Assembly: GCA_914767715.1 (NCBI GenBank)
Contig: OU612066.1
Location: 25,768,283 to 25,832,282, forward strand
DNA length: 64,000 nucleotides
Direction: 5' to 3'
Source: Membranipora membranacea
Taxonomy: Eukaryota > Bryozoa > Gymnolaemata > Cheilostomatida > Membraniporidae
Below are positions 21,401 to 33,954 of the stretch, piece by piece. How positions within the stretch are numbered: position 1 is the first letter of the stretch; every line of letters starts with the position of its first letter. A program made the position numbers and the translations under genes. A model generated the notes under the pieces. That model was not told the DNA's origin. It did not search any database and saw nothing but the letters and a program-made list of their open reading frames with translations.

Positions 21401-24400
21401 TTTGATAGTTTAGGGGTGACTCAATTTTAGCTAACACCAATATTTCTGCTTATTTATGAGTTAGGGTATATGTGAGCCGGTGTGTAATACAATTTTTTTC
21501 CTCCAGAGTATGTTTTACTTCTCTTGAGCAGGTTTATACCAGGGGTGTCATTGAGAGCCGCTATTATTACGTCTGGCTGTCATATATGTAGAGGCATCAT
21601 GTGGTAGTAACCTGTTGTTAGAAGTGGTATTGTAGTTGCAAAATATCAACTTTTTTGGTAGACCATAATAAAGTGACCTGATCGCTGCCTTCTTGTCTTT
21701 ACTGCTATCAGCATAAGTGGAAATGGCTAGGCGTCTTTTCAGTCAGACAATGCGCGAATTATTATATTCCAGGGATGCCATTGATTGTTGTTGTAATTTT
21801 TGAGACCTCCTCAAAGTGTTGGTATTGCGATGCCAAGAGCACCACTTATAAGGCTGTTGGTGGTTACTGTTGTATGCTAAATATATCAACGCTTGAGCTA
21901 TTTTGAAGCAGGTATCCTTGTTGGAAATCCTTTTTTTATATGTAAAAAAGGGCTATGCCTAAACATCAGAAGGATACCCAAGTTTTTATTACCCACAGTT
22001 GACATATAAATATGTTAATTTCCTCACGAAAGTCGTAGGCTCTACAACAGTCATACAGTGTATGATACTCACTAGGGGACTGAGCACCCGTGTCACTCTC
22101 TCGGCTAAACTCACAGGATTTCTATACTCATACATATTGGCTAAATATCTAACTCTGATTCTCAGAATTTCTCTGATATTTGAACCAGTAATGCATTGTG
22201 ACACCTCATCATCAAGGTAGCAATGACCAAATTTTTTTGCTGCCATTATTAGGAGTAAACCAGGTATTGTATTGTCAATGAGAAAAATCTGTCCCCTCGC
22301 TGTTTGATGGTCATATGAAGTAGTAGAAGATAGAACTTATAAATATACTCTACGTACACAGTGAGGCTGCAAAACAATATACATGTACATACATAATTAC
22401 ATTGCTTGGCCTCTTGCACTGTTAGAGCTTGTCATATGTTTCTCACAACTGCCAGTTAAAATGACTATGGTGTTTCGGGAGTTGCCTCGTCTTCAAGTAA
22501 GTGAAGACAACTCAACCACTTATTGGTGTTCTCTTCTGCAGTGTCAACACACAATTCTGTTTTAAGTATTCAAGATTAATATGTTAATTTGTTGTGCTTA
22601 AATTAAGGTTGTTTATATAATTTCCATTCTTTGAGTAAGGATAAAAGACGAATTGCTGCAATTGATTGGAAATTGTCAAGCTGTCTAAACATAAGCTCTT
22701 CGCACTATTCTACGACATGTAACTTGCGAAATAAATAACTTGAGCTATCAGACTATAAAACTGTCTTGGATGAGTAGTTCGACTCCATGGAGAATTGGAA
22801 CAATATTCTTCATAGCCGGGTAGTAGCGAGTGCCCATGCTGCGAACAGCTGCAGCCCAAGTCCTTTATTTACACCCCAATGTGTTACTTGTATGAATCAA
22901 TATTGTTGTCTAACAAAATGATAAACTTGGAATTAAACAATAAAGCAACCTCAAATTTTAACCCCCATGCCAGTGTAATATCAAGAACTTTACGAGAGGA
23001 GTAAGATGTTTTGTGCAATTATGTTTCTAGTACTACGGTCAGTGCGGGGATCGATTAGCACCCCAATCCTGGATCTGGTTTGTGGTAAGCTTGTCATTGC
23101 TGTTTGTGACTTGAGCCATTGTATTGTTGTGATAGCTGATTGTGGTGCAGGGCCCAGCGTTGTTAATCATAGTACCTTTCATAGCGGAATTGCTGACCGA
23201 CGAGTTAACATCTTTAGCATACTTGTAATCAGCGATAATGTGAAAAGATCTTACTATTCAACATCAAGATGTCATACCATTCCATGAGGTTCACTGAAGT
23301 AAATAATATAATATGGTTTGGTTCTGGTTTGCCTATTTGTTTTGATGTAACTTGCATTGTCCTGTTTCATGTTTAATGTTCTTTGAATTCTTAATGGCAC
23401 CAAAAACATAATTGGCACAGTTTTATGATGTGAACAACAAAAATAACTTCTAGCACTTATTCATCCGTCATACCCCAGAATTCAATAAATTGAAAACCCG
23501 CACTCATCCCATACTTCTTATTCGCACCTGCAGTAATATCACTTGAAGATTTGTTTCAATGGTATAAGGTAGCTCGATAGTTTCTCAACAAAACGACAGT
23601 AGTTTCATAAACCATAATTTTTGGTAGTCTATGTATAATATATGTATCTTTGATTCTTTTATTAGTATGTACTACTTCTAAGTAAAGCAGAGTTAATGGG
23701 AGTTTTAATGTCTTTTTTCATGGATGAACGACTTACAGATAGGTGGTTAGGTTGAAGCAGGGAGGTCGATTTGGGAAGGTGATACTAACGCTTAGTTTAA
23801 CTAATGAACAGGCAGTAAAAGTGGTGATGTTTATTGAGGAGAATTATTTGGGAGAAACAACCTAGATTCAGAGAACAGTGTGACCTATATTGCAGGGTAT
23901 GTGATAAAATCCTTAGGTAAGCTATCACTAACATGCAAAGGGTGTATCCAGGGTATTTTAGACAGAGTTTGGAATATGCTCGGTTTCTAATATTTTCTAT
24001 AATATGAAACATAGTGCTTGTTTGATCATGATGGAACAGGTCATGCTGTGACATGTGCTAGTCAGATGTCAACTCCGGTAAAATGTCCACTTTTGTAGAA
24101 CTTTTCCTGTTTGGTTGATGATCTAATAGCCATAACAGATGAAATAATTCTTTAAATATGGACGCTCAACTCAAGGATGATGGTGTGATTTGTCCAGATT
24201 GATCAATATCTCATTTGTTTACCTCAAACTCTTAAAGGGCAACCAAGGTTTCGCAGCAATGCATGAATGGGTAGCAAATAATGTGCTGGGCAGCATCAGC
24301 TTTGTGCATTACGCCATGCAAAACTCAAAGTAGTTGCTGACACTAAGCTGGGTAACACTTCAGTTTAGGGGAGGTTCCAAGACTTTGCTGTAATAATTAT

Positions 24401-26057
24401 AGAGCACAGGCTAAATAATAACAGGAACAGGAAACTGCTATGTGGTATTCTCTTTTAGCTGAGTTTGAGTACCTTATGGAAGAAATGTTTCACAAGAATT
24501 CTGGCTGAATAATCATCCGAATTATATTTTGTCTTTTTCCCCATGCAGAAGGTGCAATCTGCTATTAATCAATGGCCATCAATGAGAAGTTGTTTACAAC
24601 TTTGGTTGCCCTTTAACTGAAAAAAATAAACAATACAAACAATAACATATGCACCAGGGTTGTTGAAATAGGCATTAGAATTTTGGAGCACCCTCATATG
24701 TGTCTGGTTTTAATCAGAAGACTTACAAATGATAAATGCAACAATTTTGCAGACATTCTCCCTCCCCTCAATAGTATTGAAAGGAATTTTTCCATTCATC
24801 ACAGTTCCCATGTTCTCATGATGGCAATGATGAAGAGTGCGCTTTATGTACCTTTTGAAAGAGATGTTTAGTCCTTTTTATATCTATTTCTGACAACAAA
24901 GTGGATACTGGTAGGTCAATTGCAAATGCAAAATTTAGTGAAGCCACAGTGGTTCTTAGATGGCATGATTGACCACGTCTACAGCTATCGGGGTGGGGAG
25001 GGATGTTTGCTGTGATTAAATGTCCAATTCCATACCCACTTACCACTACCCTTGAAGCAACATAATGTTATCCAAATATGCAAAACCTCTGAAAAACTAA
25101 TCATTTATTTTGTATGCAGAAACTTATCTGTCCCCTTGTCTTCCAAACTATCTGCGATCAAGCACGCAAATCACTCTTGCTAGAAATTAATGAAGAAATT
25201 TACTGAGGGGGTATAGGGCATGTATATGATGACTTTGTGAAAGGACAACAGATTCATAATGTATCTACCTATAAAAATATAGATACTGCAAACTGGAAAC
25301 TATAGACTATTAGATACAGGCTCAGTGCCATTCCTAATACAGTGCATCCCTCATGACGCAACGAGGTTGTACAGCAGTTATATGAATAATGTGACATCGA
25401 CTATTTTGGAAAGTTGGATGTAATACCCAGTCGCCAGAAATACACGCCATAGGGGGGAAACACAATTTTTTCTCACGTTAGGTTTAAATTTAATGGTATT
25501 TTAGTGATCTAAATTCAAAATTCTTGAAACCCAAGCTAAATGGTCACTTCCCTTTCCCTTAGACTTTCCCATCAACAGAATTTTGCTGAAACCGCAAAAA
25601 CATCTTGACAGTCAGCACAAGCCAAGCCTTATATGGCGTTTGGAGCACCAAATTTCAGATTATTAGATCATAACATGTGACGTGTTTATCCGTGGAATCT
25701 GTATAACAAGTTCATTGTGCTGCTGGCGGTGGAAAGATATATAAATAGATGTGTATCAAATCGTTCCAAACCTATATTGAACTCAATATTGATCCAATAT
25801 ATATAAAATTGGTGAGAGACTAAAGTATGCGACCCGATTTAAACCATCTTTCATCAGCAATTCTGATGCATATTTTATAAAAACAATTGTTGAATTTGCG
25901 AGTTAAACCATTGTTGAATTATAATCTTTGAAAATTCAATAGAAGGGTTTTGACTAGTGCAATTAAGATTCAAGTCCTTTATACTTCAGTATTTTAGCGG
26001 CATTTACATTTTAATATATTTTCTTGAGAACTCCTCACCAACACCATTAACACACCT
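18441..26057. other. Gene-poor stretch
   Basis: I find no recognisable protein family in this 7.6-kb stretch. It holds AT-rich sequence, short CTAAATGCCAA repeats at 18660-18725, an AAC-rich simple run at 19498-19540, weak imperfect repeats of a CCAGGGATGCCATTGATTG-like phrase (near 21045, 21535 and 21770) and scattered short open frames with no conserved motif. Unrecognised single exons cannot be excluded. Confidence 0.5.
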
Positions 26058-26065
26058 TCATACAA

Positions 26066-28206
26066 GGTACCCGGCCATAATGCCATGGTCAAAATTCCAT
26101 TGGGACAAAATGCCAGTGACATAATGCCATTGCCATAATGCCACGGCCATAATGCCATATAGGTGATAACACCACTGCAGTTGTAAAAAACGCCAGTTGT
26201 GTCGAAATACCAGTGGATATAACACCAGATTGGACATAATACCATTTGGGACAATGTACCACATCCCAAAATACCTTTGCCATAATACCAAAACATGTAA
26301 CCAAAGAGATCAAACCACATTGTATTTTCCTCTAAGTTATATTCCAGCTGTACTGAATGAAGGCTAGTGTGTGTTGCAGAAATTGCAGCCAAATATTGCG
26401 CCGCCAACTCTGTGGGATATTGCAAATTAATTGACTCTCTAAATTTGACCAATTTTTTGTCTTGGCTTGAAGAGTTTTGACTGGTCTTGACTGATGCTAT
26501 TACTGGCGTCATGAAGTCTAACATGATTGAACATAGTGTAGGAAAATTCTGTTCATGAGTATGCAGTTTAGCATTAAAATACAATCTTTTTCAACGCCAA
26601 GACACTGAAAAAGTAACAAATCTGTTCTGTGAAGTAGTAATATCACATTTGAAAAGAAAAATTCTGCATAAAATAAATGTGTTGTTGCAGAGTTAACACC
26701 ACCAATGAGCACAACACAAGCCGGCTCAATCAATGCCATCATAAAAATTATGTTTGAACAGTTTCTGTTCTCCACTCAAAATCAAATGTGAAACAAACGG
26801 AAAAAGTGAGATGCTTGAACAAGATGTCAGAGTATAACTTAGTGTCCTGTACGCCGACCTGCTCGTCACAACACATCGGTATAAGAGACATTTGTTCTAC
26901 ACTTCAATATTCACACATCTCATTATATTACTAAGTTTTATTATTTTTCAGTCCCGTGCGTAACAAAATAATTTTCTCGTTTGCCAATAATTCCAAATTT
27001 TGTGGCAAAAGTTCTTTTCTGTGTATTACAGCTTAGATGCTTGTGCTATCTGTATGGTTATTGTCAGATTTTACACCGTAAATAGAACGTAATTTTGTGT
27101 CCTGTGCATCTCACCCAGTCCGTTACAGGTGGAAGGCAACTTTGTGGCTTATTATTATTAAACAAGTGAGGTGAGGAATTTTTGTGTTGAACAAAAATTT
27201 TTGACTAGTAACACCACATTTTGATGAAACGGCTTTGTAAATTGGCTTCATACCTTGTAGTAGAAAAAAAATAAAGTTTTTGGTACAAAAAAGATTTTTT
27301 TCTGCCCTTAAAACACATTCCTCGTCTTGGCAATCAGTCCCAAGACATGACAAATAATCCAAGGTCAACTGAATAAAAAGTCGCCCTCCCTCAACCAACT
27401 AAGGAAAACTTATTGGTAAGGAAATCTTAGAACTACTGTTCACAGCCAATGATAGGCTTTTATGTTACTCACATATTCTTTCCTTCAATCTGATATCCAG
27501 TCACCAAGCCGGTCTTGAAAGAAACTAAGTCTGTCAATTTCCCTCCCACCTCCCTATCACTAACCTATGTCGTCCATTGTGGAAATTCTAACCATTTCCT
27601 GGTGATGGTGTTCATTTGTTCGTCAATTCTGCACCAGATTAGCAACATCTAATACTATGGCAAGTACCCTGTCTGCCAAACAACATATACAGTGGCGTTG
27701 ATCGTCACTTTCTGTTACAAATGCGTGAAGCGCCCCATACTTTTTTCCCCTATAATATGTTACATTATAAGAAAGAAAAAAGGTTTGTTGAATTTTTATA
27801 TGGTTGGAAGAGATGTAAAAAACTCATCTATATACTCATTATCATATTATTTTTATATTATTATATTTGCATAGTGAAAGAGACGGCTCTTCCTACTTTA
27901 ATCGAGCAACTCACAACTGTAATACAACTATCACACAAAATAAAACAGCGTGGCTTGATCTCCTTTGGTTTCATTTTTTTTGCATTATGGCAACGGTATT
28001 TTGGGATATGGTATGTTGTCTCAAATGGTATTATGTCTAATCCGGCGTTATATCCACTGGTATTTTGACACAACTGGCGTTCCGCACAACTGGTATTTTG
28101 GCATTGGTAGGTATAGTGTGCAGTGATGTTAACACTTATGGCATTATGGCAATGGTATTATTTATGTCACCGGCATTTTGTACAAATGGCATTTTTCCAC
28201 GGAATC
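26066..28206. mobile_element. hAT-like non-autonomous element with long inverted arms
   Basis: Left arm 26066-26300 and right arm 27985-28206 are inverted copies of about 220-235 bp, rich in the phrase ATAATGCCATTGCC. The 8-mer TCATACAA lies at both outer edges (26058-26065 and 28207-28214), an 8-bp target duplication as expected for hAT transposons. The interior (26300-27985) has only short frames without a recognised transposase. A 196-codon minus frame at 25994-26584 runs into the repeat arm and is not credible as a gene. Confidence 0.75.
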
Positions 28207-28828
28207 TCATACAAACATACATTCTAAATGCTTAAAAACCTAGTTTTGAAAAAATCTTTTTAAAAAGAGCTTGAAAAAATGTTTAAACAATCTAGTTTAA
28301 ATATTTAATCTGTACAAGATATAGGCATAAACTGACGGACGAAATATTTTTATTGCTATCGGAACAATTTTCGACAGACGGTCTTTGCTGGATTGGTGTG
28401 GACGGAAAAACAATATTTATTTTGTTTAACAGGGCAGCAAAAGTTTGGACGGATGGACTTGGCTTTACAGGCAGGGACAAAGCTGACAATCTCAGACCAA
28501 CAACATCCAAAATGGACGATCACAAGCATTGAAATATGTCTAAATTTTCCGATGGACGTACAGTGTCTGCATCATACATCTGCTATCTCGATCTAGTTTA
28601 GATTTTCTTGATAATGATAAACAGTCTGTGACCTTAGAATGCTTAATGTGCGCTTTCACTCAATAAAACTTGACATGACTACTTGAGCAGTGTATATTTC
28701 TTTCAGCACCTTGTTTAGCCACCATTCTGTCCATATTGGCAGTCAAATTGTTTCAAAATCTCCGTTTAATTTTAAAATCATTGCAATGATACAAAGAATG
28801 GATAGCACTGTCGTTGCGCCGTGGAATG

Positions 28829-29117
28829 CATGGAAGGTCATGTCATGTTCCACCAATTTAGCACAGCCGTTTTATAGAGCCAATCAGGTAATTAATAACT
28901 TTTTCTGTGAATCTGACCTGTCAATATCTTTGATGTGAAATAATGTAAAAGTCTCAACTGTATTTGATGTTATACCTGCTAATTTTATACTTTTGGAAAC
29001 ACATTTTTACCAACTTGTTGTTCAAACTTTGTAGTTTTCAAGGTGTCATTTATGGCATCAGTACGAGACTTACGGCTCAATAAATATCTCAACAACTTAA
29101 CCACAGCTGCCGCTACA
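28829..29117 (+). repeat. 5'-truncated copy of the LTR-like repeat
   Basis: It matches 5029-5321, with small deletions and substitutions, and ends at the same CCGCTACA. It starts abruptly at CATGGAAGGTCA. It is the third copy in the window sharing the same 3' end but a different 5' end. Confidence 0.85.
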
Positions 29118-30658
29118 TAAAGAAAATTGAATATTCAATGTGAAAATAGTTAAATGTGAACAAGCACTGATGATATATTCTCCAGTTCTGGTGACTGAAT
29201 TGAATTCATCAGTCAGGCCAGCACAGAAATTTTCTATAGCATAGGTCTGAGAAAAGTATCATCCTCAAAAAACCTAAGTTTTCCCGGTTAAAGTTAGCAT
29301 ATTGCTGATTGTTGCCTGAAGATAAATGCTTCGAACTGCTCTGAATCTGTTTATGAAGCCCAAACAAGTTTTCAAGGCGATTTGTAAAAAAAAGCTTTTC
29401 ATATCCCCAACCATCCCACAATAGATTTGAGGCAGAGAGGGAGGTCTTCTATCTCTTGATGAAGTAATTTCTTTACATTTTGTCAGTATTGAATTGTCAG
29501 TATGAATCTGCTGACGATGAGCTTTACTCCGATGCCATTCTTACTGCGATGCCTTTGAATGCGTGTGTATGGTTTGTCCTAGTCACCATGATTAATTTTT
29601 TTTTTATTATCTTAGCGCATACATTAACAAGCGATGCTATCCGAACAAAAAGAAGGCCTCTTCTTGTCCTCACACATGAACACTTTGTCCATGAAACTCA
29701 TCACAACAGCAGCTGCTAACCTATGTCAGGCCATAATTACATTGCAGTGGGCAACTATGATGGATTATACTGCACAGCCCCCTTACTTTCTCACAAAAAT
29801 ACAGGCCTGTATAATACTAGAACTGACACCTCAGGACCCAACTCTATTAATGGTGCGGTGGAAGGTAGGGATAGGAAAAGTATGAGGGGATTTGTTTGCA
29901 ATAGCAAACTTTGAAACCTGTGAAAAACTGAAGTGTGTCAATAATTGGTGATTATTGGAAAAACTGCCTCTTCCATATCGTTGGTATATTGGGACCGTAT
30001 CACAGGTCTTCTCCAAAACTTTGGTCTTTGGCAATGTTTGACTGCAGAAAAGATGCAAAGCTGTTCGGCTCAGGAGGTCAGATCAGAGCTTAGTTCATTT
30101 GTCAGAGTGACGCTAGATCAAGTTAGATCCATTTGCTTGCATTTGTGCATCAGTTACTCTCCCTCCACTAGAGGGTGTAATTATTGTAATAACTGCCTCA
30201 TTCATTTCATTGGTCTTGGGATATATTATTCATTATGCCAATAAGAGCAGGCAACTTAAATGTAAGTGATTAAAACCCATGTACAACTGTTATATGGCAT
30301 ATTTACTAGGCATGGATTAAATTTAAAAAAATATAATTACATAGCGGTTGCTGCATGAATCTCAGAGATTTGATTTAAGCCTCTTTTTGCCGCTGAGGCT
30401 TTTTTTATAGTAAAGCTGTAACTGTCTGTGTGTATGACATGTTGTGCTAGCCTACCTATCCAGAAGAATCATGAAACCTCTCTTTTCTTCATGTGTATCT
30501 CTTAATTAGTTAGACGGGCAATCAAATTTTATTCTTTTAAGCCATGTTCTTCCGTTTTTTTGGAAAGGCTGTTTCCTAATCCCATAACGACCCCCAACCT
30601 ATCCCTCTTAGCTAACAGATAATTATTGTTCTGATATGTGTTGGTTTATTGTTGCTAG
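29118..30658. other. Intergenic, nothing recognised
   Basis: AT-rich DNA with short overlapping open frames and no conserved motif. The stretch near 30117-30150 weakly resembles the arm of the palindromic element at 16192-16320. Confidence 0.4.
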
Positions 30659-31141
30659 TTGATTCCCCAGCTAATGTTTCATGTAAAAATCAGCATCAAA
30701 GCTGTTTGTGTAAATGCACAAAAGTTTGCCAAGGCCAAAGCGAGGACAGTTGACATGCCGATGCCGACACTAATCAAACTTAAGAATCGTGGTGGACTCA
30801 AAACCCCTTCCAAAGCAGTTTTTAGAGTGCGTCTTTTGCCAGAGAGAGTAATCAGATCATTGCTTAAAACAGGTTTGGGTCCTAAATTCCAAGAACTTGC
30901 CCGACTGCACAGTCTATCAAAGATTATGTTGTGCTGCGCATGCAAGCAGCGTTGTGAAGGAAATAATCGATTGTTATGTAGGGCGTTTGAGGCCGTTTTG
31001 AAAACGGATGCAAACACTCTTATTCGGTCCAAAATGACTGCCTTCCTATATTCAGCCATGTCTGATAAGATAAATCTCGGTAAATATACAGCCACTAAAC
31101 TATCGATTGATTGGGCCAGTCTGGGACATTTTTTGAATTGA
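30659..31141 (+). pseudogene. Possible DNA-transposase C-terminal fragment
   Basis: A 160-codon frame with KLKNRGGLKTPSKAVFRVRL near its middle. Phrases of the form K-N-R-GGL-x-x-PS followed by a hydrophobic helix occur in the C-terminal part of P-element/THAP-type transposases. That similarity is from memory and is short. The rest shows a Cys pair (CCACKQRC) and no catalytic residues. The opposite strand is also open here, which weakens the case. Confidence 0.35.
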
Positions 31142-31888
31142 TGAGAATCTTGCTTAATTTTTGAAGGTCTTTAAATTAACAAAAGTTTTTCTTTGGATTG
31201 ATTGGGCCAGTTTGGGCTGCATTTAAATCATCCATGATAATAGCTCAATTTCTTATCTCTGTCAAATATTTTATTCATGTCCTGTCGCAAGCCAGCGGAT
31301 TACTCCCACAAGGTGAGTTAAATTGTGATATTTTATCAAATCTTATTTCCTGTGCGATGAAGAGACCTGTTGTTCTACCAGTTATTTTTCTTTAAAAATA
31401 AAGTCTCAAGAGGAATACCCACCAAATGTTGGGGAAACACTAGACATCCAGGTCATATGTGAGATTAAAAACCCTCAACGCTATTGAAAGATTCCACTGC
31501 TTATAATTTGTTGATTTTTACACAGATTGATACATGTGTATCAAGGAGGGATGTGGAGGATTACCATGTCAATCTAAGACCAAAATTTCTAGCTTATGCT
31601 AGTTTAAAATGTCAGTAAGATTGATACAGAAGTAGCTAATCTCCAACAATAATATCATACAAAATCACTGAAACGATATGAAAAGCAAAGACTCAGTGAG
31701 CTCAGATTTTAAGCCTTTAGTTGACAAAATACATTTGAAATTAAACCATACTCAAGGATCATCAGTATTATCCATCTAACGGTTACATGTCTGACAGTTG
31801 GAAAGATCAGATGTAGTTGATTAAGTGAAAATGCTGACTAAAACCTTAAATTTACAATAGTCAATGCACCATTTTGCATACAAATTCT
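31142..31888. other. Intergenic, nothing recognised
   Basis: No family-level coding signal. The phrase GATTGATTGGGCCAGT at the start repeats one inside the preceding frame (31107-31122 and 31195-31212), a small local duplication. Confidence 0.4.
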
Positions 31889-32835
31889 TCAGGCCAGAAG
31901 CAGCTATAATGTAAGTTGTTATTGCACGGACAATAATTATTTGCTTGCACGATATACTGATCACATTTTATACTTTATTACTATATGTTCTATAAAATTC
32001 ATTGGGTGTACCAAGTTTTAGTGGTCATATTTAGAATTAACAGGGTGTTTTATTCCTACATTACATGTATGGGGACATAACCCCTATTCTGCCCTATGCG
32101 CTACAGTGAAAAAGTGAATAGCGCAGTGACGTTGTGTCACTGAATTAGAGAAGACACTCTAAGCCAGTAGTTTGCAGTCTAGAGTACTTATTTTTTTATG
32201 GTCTTGACAAATGCCAATGACAACAGATTGTACCTCATATACGTAAAAGTGTCAAGGGAGGCAAATCGTTAAAGGTATGAGTTTGGCAGCCATTAACAAT
32301 TAGTGAAGCTCCAGACCTATATAATTCTTTAAACTCAGTTGAAAGGGTGTAAACTATTGTACGCCATATCCCTCACAGGAATCAGAAAATACCATTATGT
32401 CAAACATATGTCCTGATTGTTAACATTAGACAGGGCTGTTTCTTATTGTTAATAAAATTATCTCAGGAAATTTGAGAGGTAAAGAAAGTTGTGTTTTGGA
32501 CTAGCGAAGACAACTCCGAAATTGTGTGTTGGCATCATGAGGAAGGGTTACACATTTTACTAGATATCTCAGCTCGTAGTTCATATTTTGAAAAAATAAT
32601 TTCATATTTGGAATCCTCATACTTGATTAGATACTATTTCACAGTCTGTTACACATCTCCTGCTAAAAAAATCAACTGTCCACCAACTGTTCACCTGTGA
32701 GCAGACAATTACCGCAAAGTGGTAGTTAATTCTTGGACCTTTTGCCTGCGGCGTGACCAGTGGATCAGGAGTGACTCGGAATGCAGGCAAATGGACCAAA
32801 CTTGGTCTAATATAGACGTGACCTTCCAAGGTCAC
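31889..32835. mobile_element. Decayed relative of the 15561-17535 foldback element
   Basis: 31889-32095 matches the left arm at 15560-15765 (AGGCCAGAAGCAGC..., then GGTGTACC..., then TGTGGGGACATAACYCCTATTCTG). 32743-32812 matches one arm of the inner palindrome (GGCGTGACCAGTGGATC). The right terminal repeat was not found, so the copy is incomplete. Confidence 0.65.
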
Positions 32836-33113
32836 GACATTGCCCTGTGAGCAAAGTGATAGGAATAATTAAACTTAGTCCAAGTTTCCAAAAGAATTCC
32901 AACAATCTTTTTCAAATTGTGATAGACGTGTTCCCTTCTGCACAACTACTTGACCCAGCATCCCAAATAAATTGAAAAAAAAAGCAAAAACTCCGGATGC
33001 CTGCCCAGGCTACCCACGTCCTATGAGCTTGGATACTGGTCCATTTATTTCACTTCTCTATTGCTAAGGATATACGGTCTATGATAATGACTAGCCTTCA
33101 ATTTTGTTCACAG
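32836..33113. other. Short intergenic stretch
   Basis: Nothing recognised apart from a TTCACAG acceptor-like sequence just before 33113. Confidence 0.3.
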
Positions 33114-33286
33114 GACCAAGTTTCTACCAAGGAGGCCAAGCAATTCTTCTCAAAGCCTGGAAGAAGGAAGGAGCGCAGTATAAACAGCTAGCAGGAGGAC
33201 TGAAACGCACAGGACTATTTCGGAGGTTCGGAGAAGTCATTCATGTACAGTTCATAACCAGGAGGGGTTACTCCATTGCTGTTTGA
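33114..33286 (+). other. Exon-like open segment of unknown function
   Basis: After the acceptor-like TTGTTCACAG at about 33113 an open frame begins GPSFYQGGQAILLKAWKK and ends RRGYSIAV and a stop at 33286. The composition (basic, few Cys) resembles a real terminal exon more than random AT-rich DNA, but no family is recognised and no partner exon is identified. Confidence 0.25.
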
Positions 33287-33857
33287 CAGTTTATGAAGCT
33301 AATAATCATCATTGTGAAATAGTAGAATATTGTAGAACTGACTGAACAGTTTACGGCATTCTTTACAGTAAATTTTGTTAACAAATAATATAGATTGCAT
33401 TCTGTAGTGGCATCGTAATTAAAATATGAGTGCCTCATCTTATGAAATTTTAGATTAATCTTCCAACTAATCTGTGGACAAAGGGCCTTGCTTTGCACAT
33501 ACTTGTTTTTTTTATCTTCTAGGCAGTAGTAGCCAGCCTATTATTGAAGTATATAAATTAGTAAGACTCATGTTGGGGTTTTGAAATTTTCAATTGCGGA
33601 AATATGTTGTTCGGTTGATAGTTGTATTGATATAGATCAATATGTGGGGATAATAACAAGATGGCATTTTGCTAAGTGTGGTTCGCACTACTATCCCAGC
33701 GTAGCCAGCATATCACATTGTGACACCACAAAAAAAATTCCATTGTCATAAATATCAGGTGTAAACAAAAAATTCAAGGCCTCTTTGACTGTTAATAGCT
33801 TTTGATGGGATTTGAATTCAAATCTTCAGGAAATGAACTTCAGCTTTTATTACACCT

Positions 33858-33954
33858 AGTTATAGTTATAGTTATAGTCATAGTCATAGTTATAGTTATA
33901 GTTATAGTTATAGTTATAGTTATAGTTATAGTTATAGTTATAGTTATAGTTATA
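33858..33954 (+). repeat. (TTATAG)n hexanucleotide microsatellite
   Basis: About 16 near-perfect copies of TATAGT/TTATAG with two C-for-T variants at the start. The apparent Val-Ile repeat protein read through it is an artefact of the repeat. Confidence 0.95.

Noticed and set aside
25994-26584. 196-codon minus-strand frame
   Set aside because: Half of it runs through the inverted arm of the hAT-like element, where ATAATGCC repeats keep several frames open on one strand.
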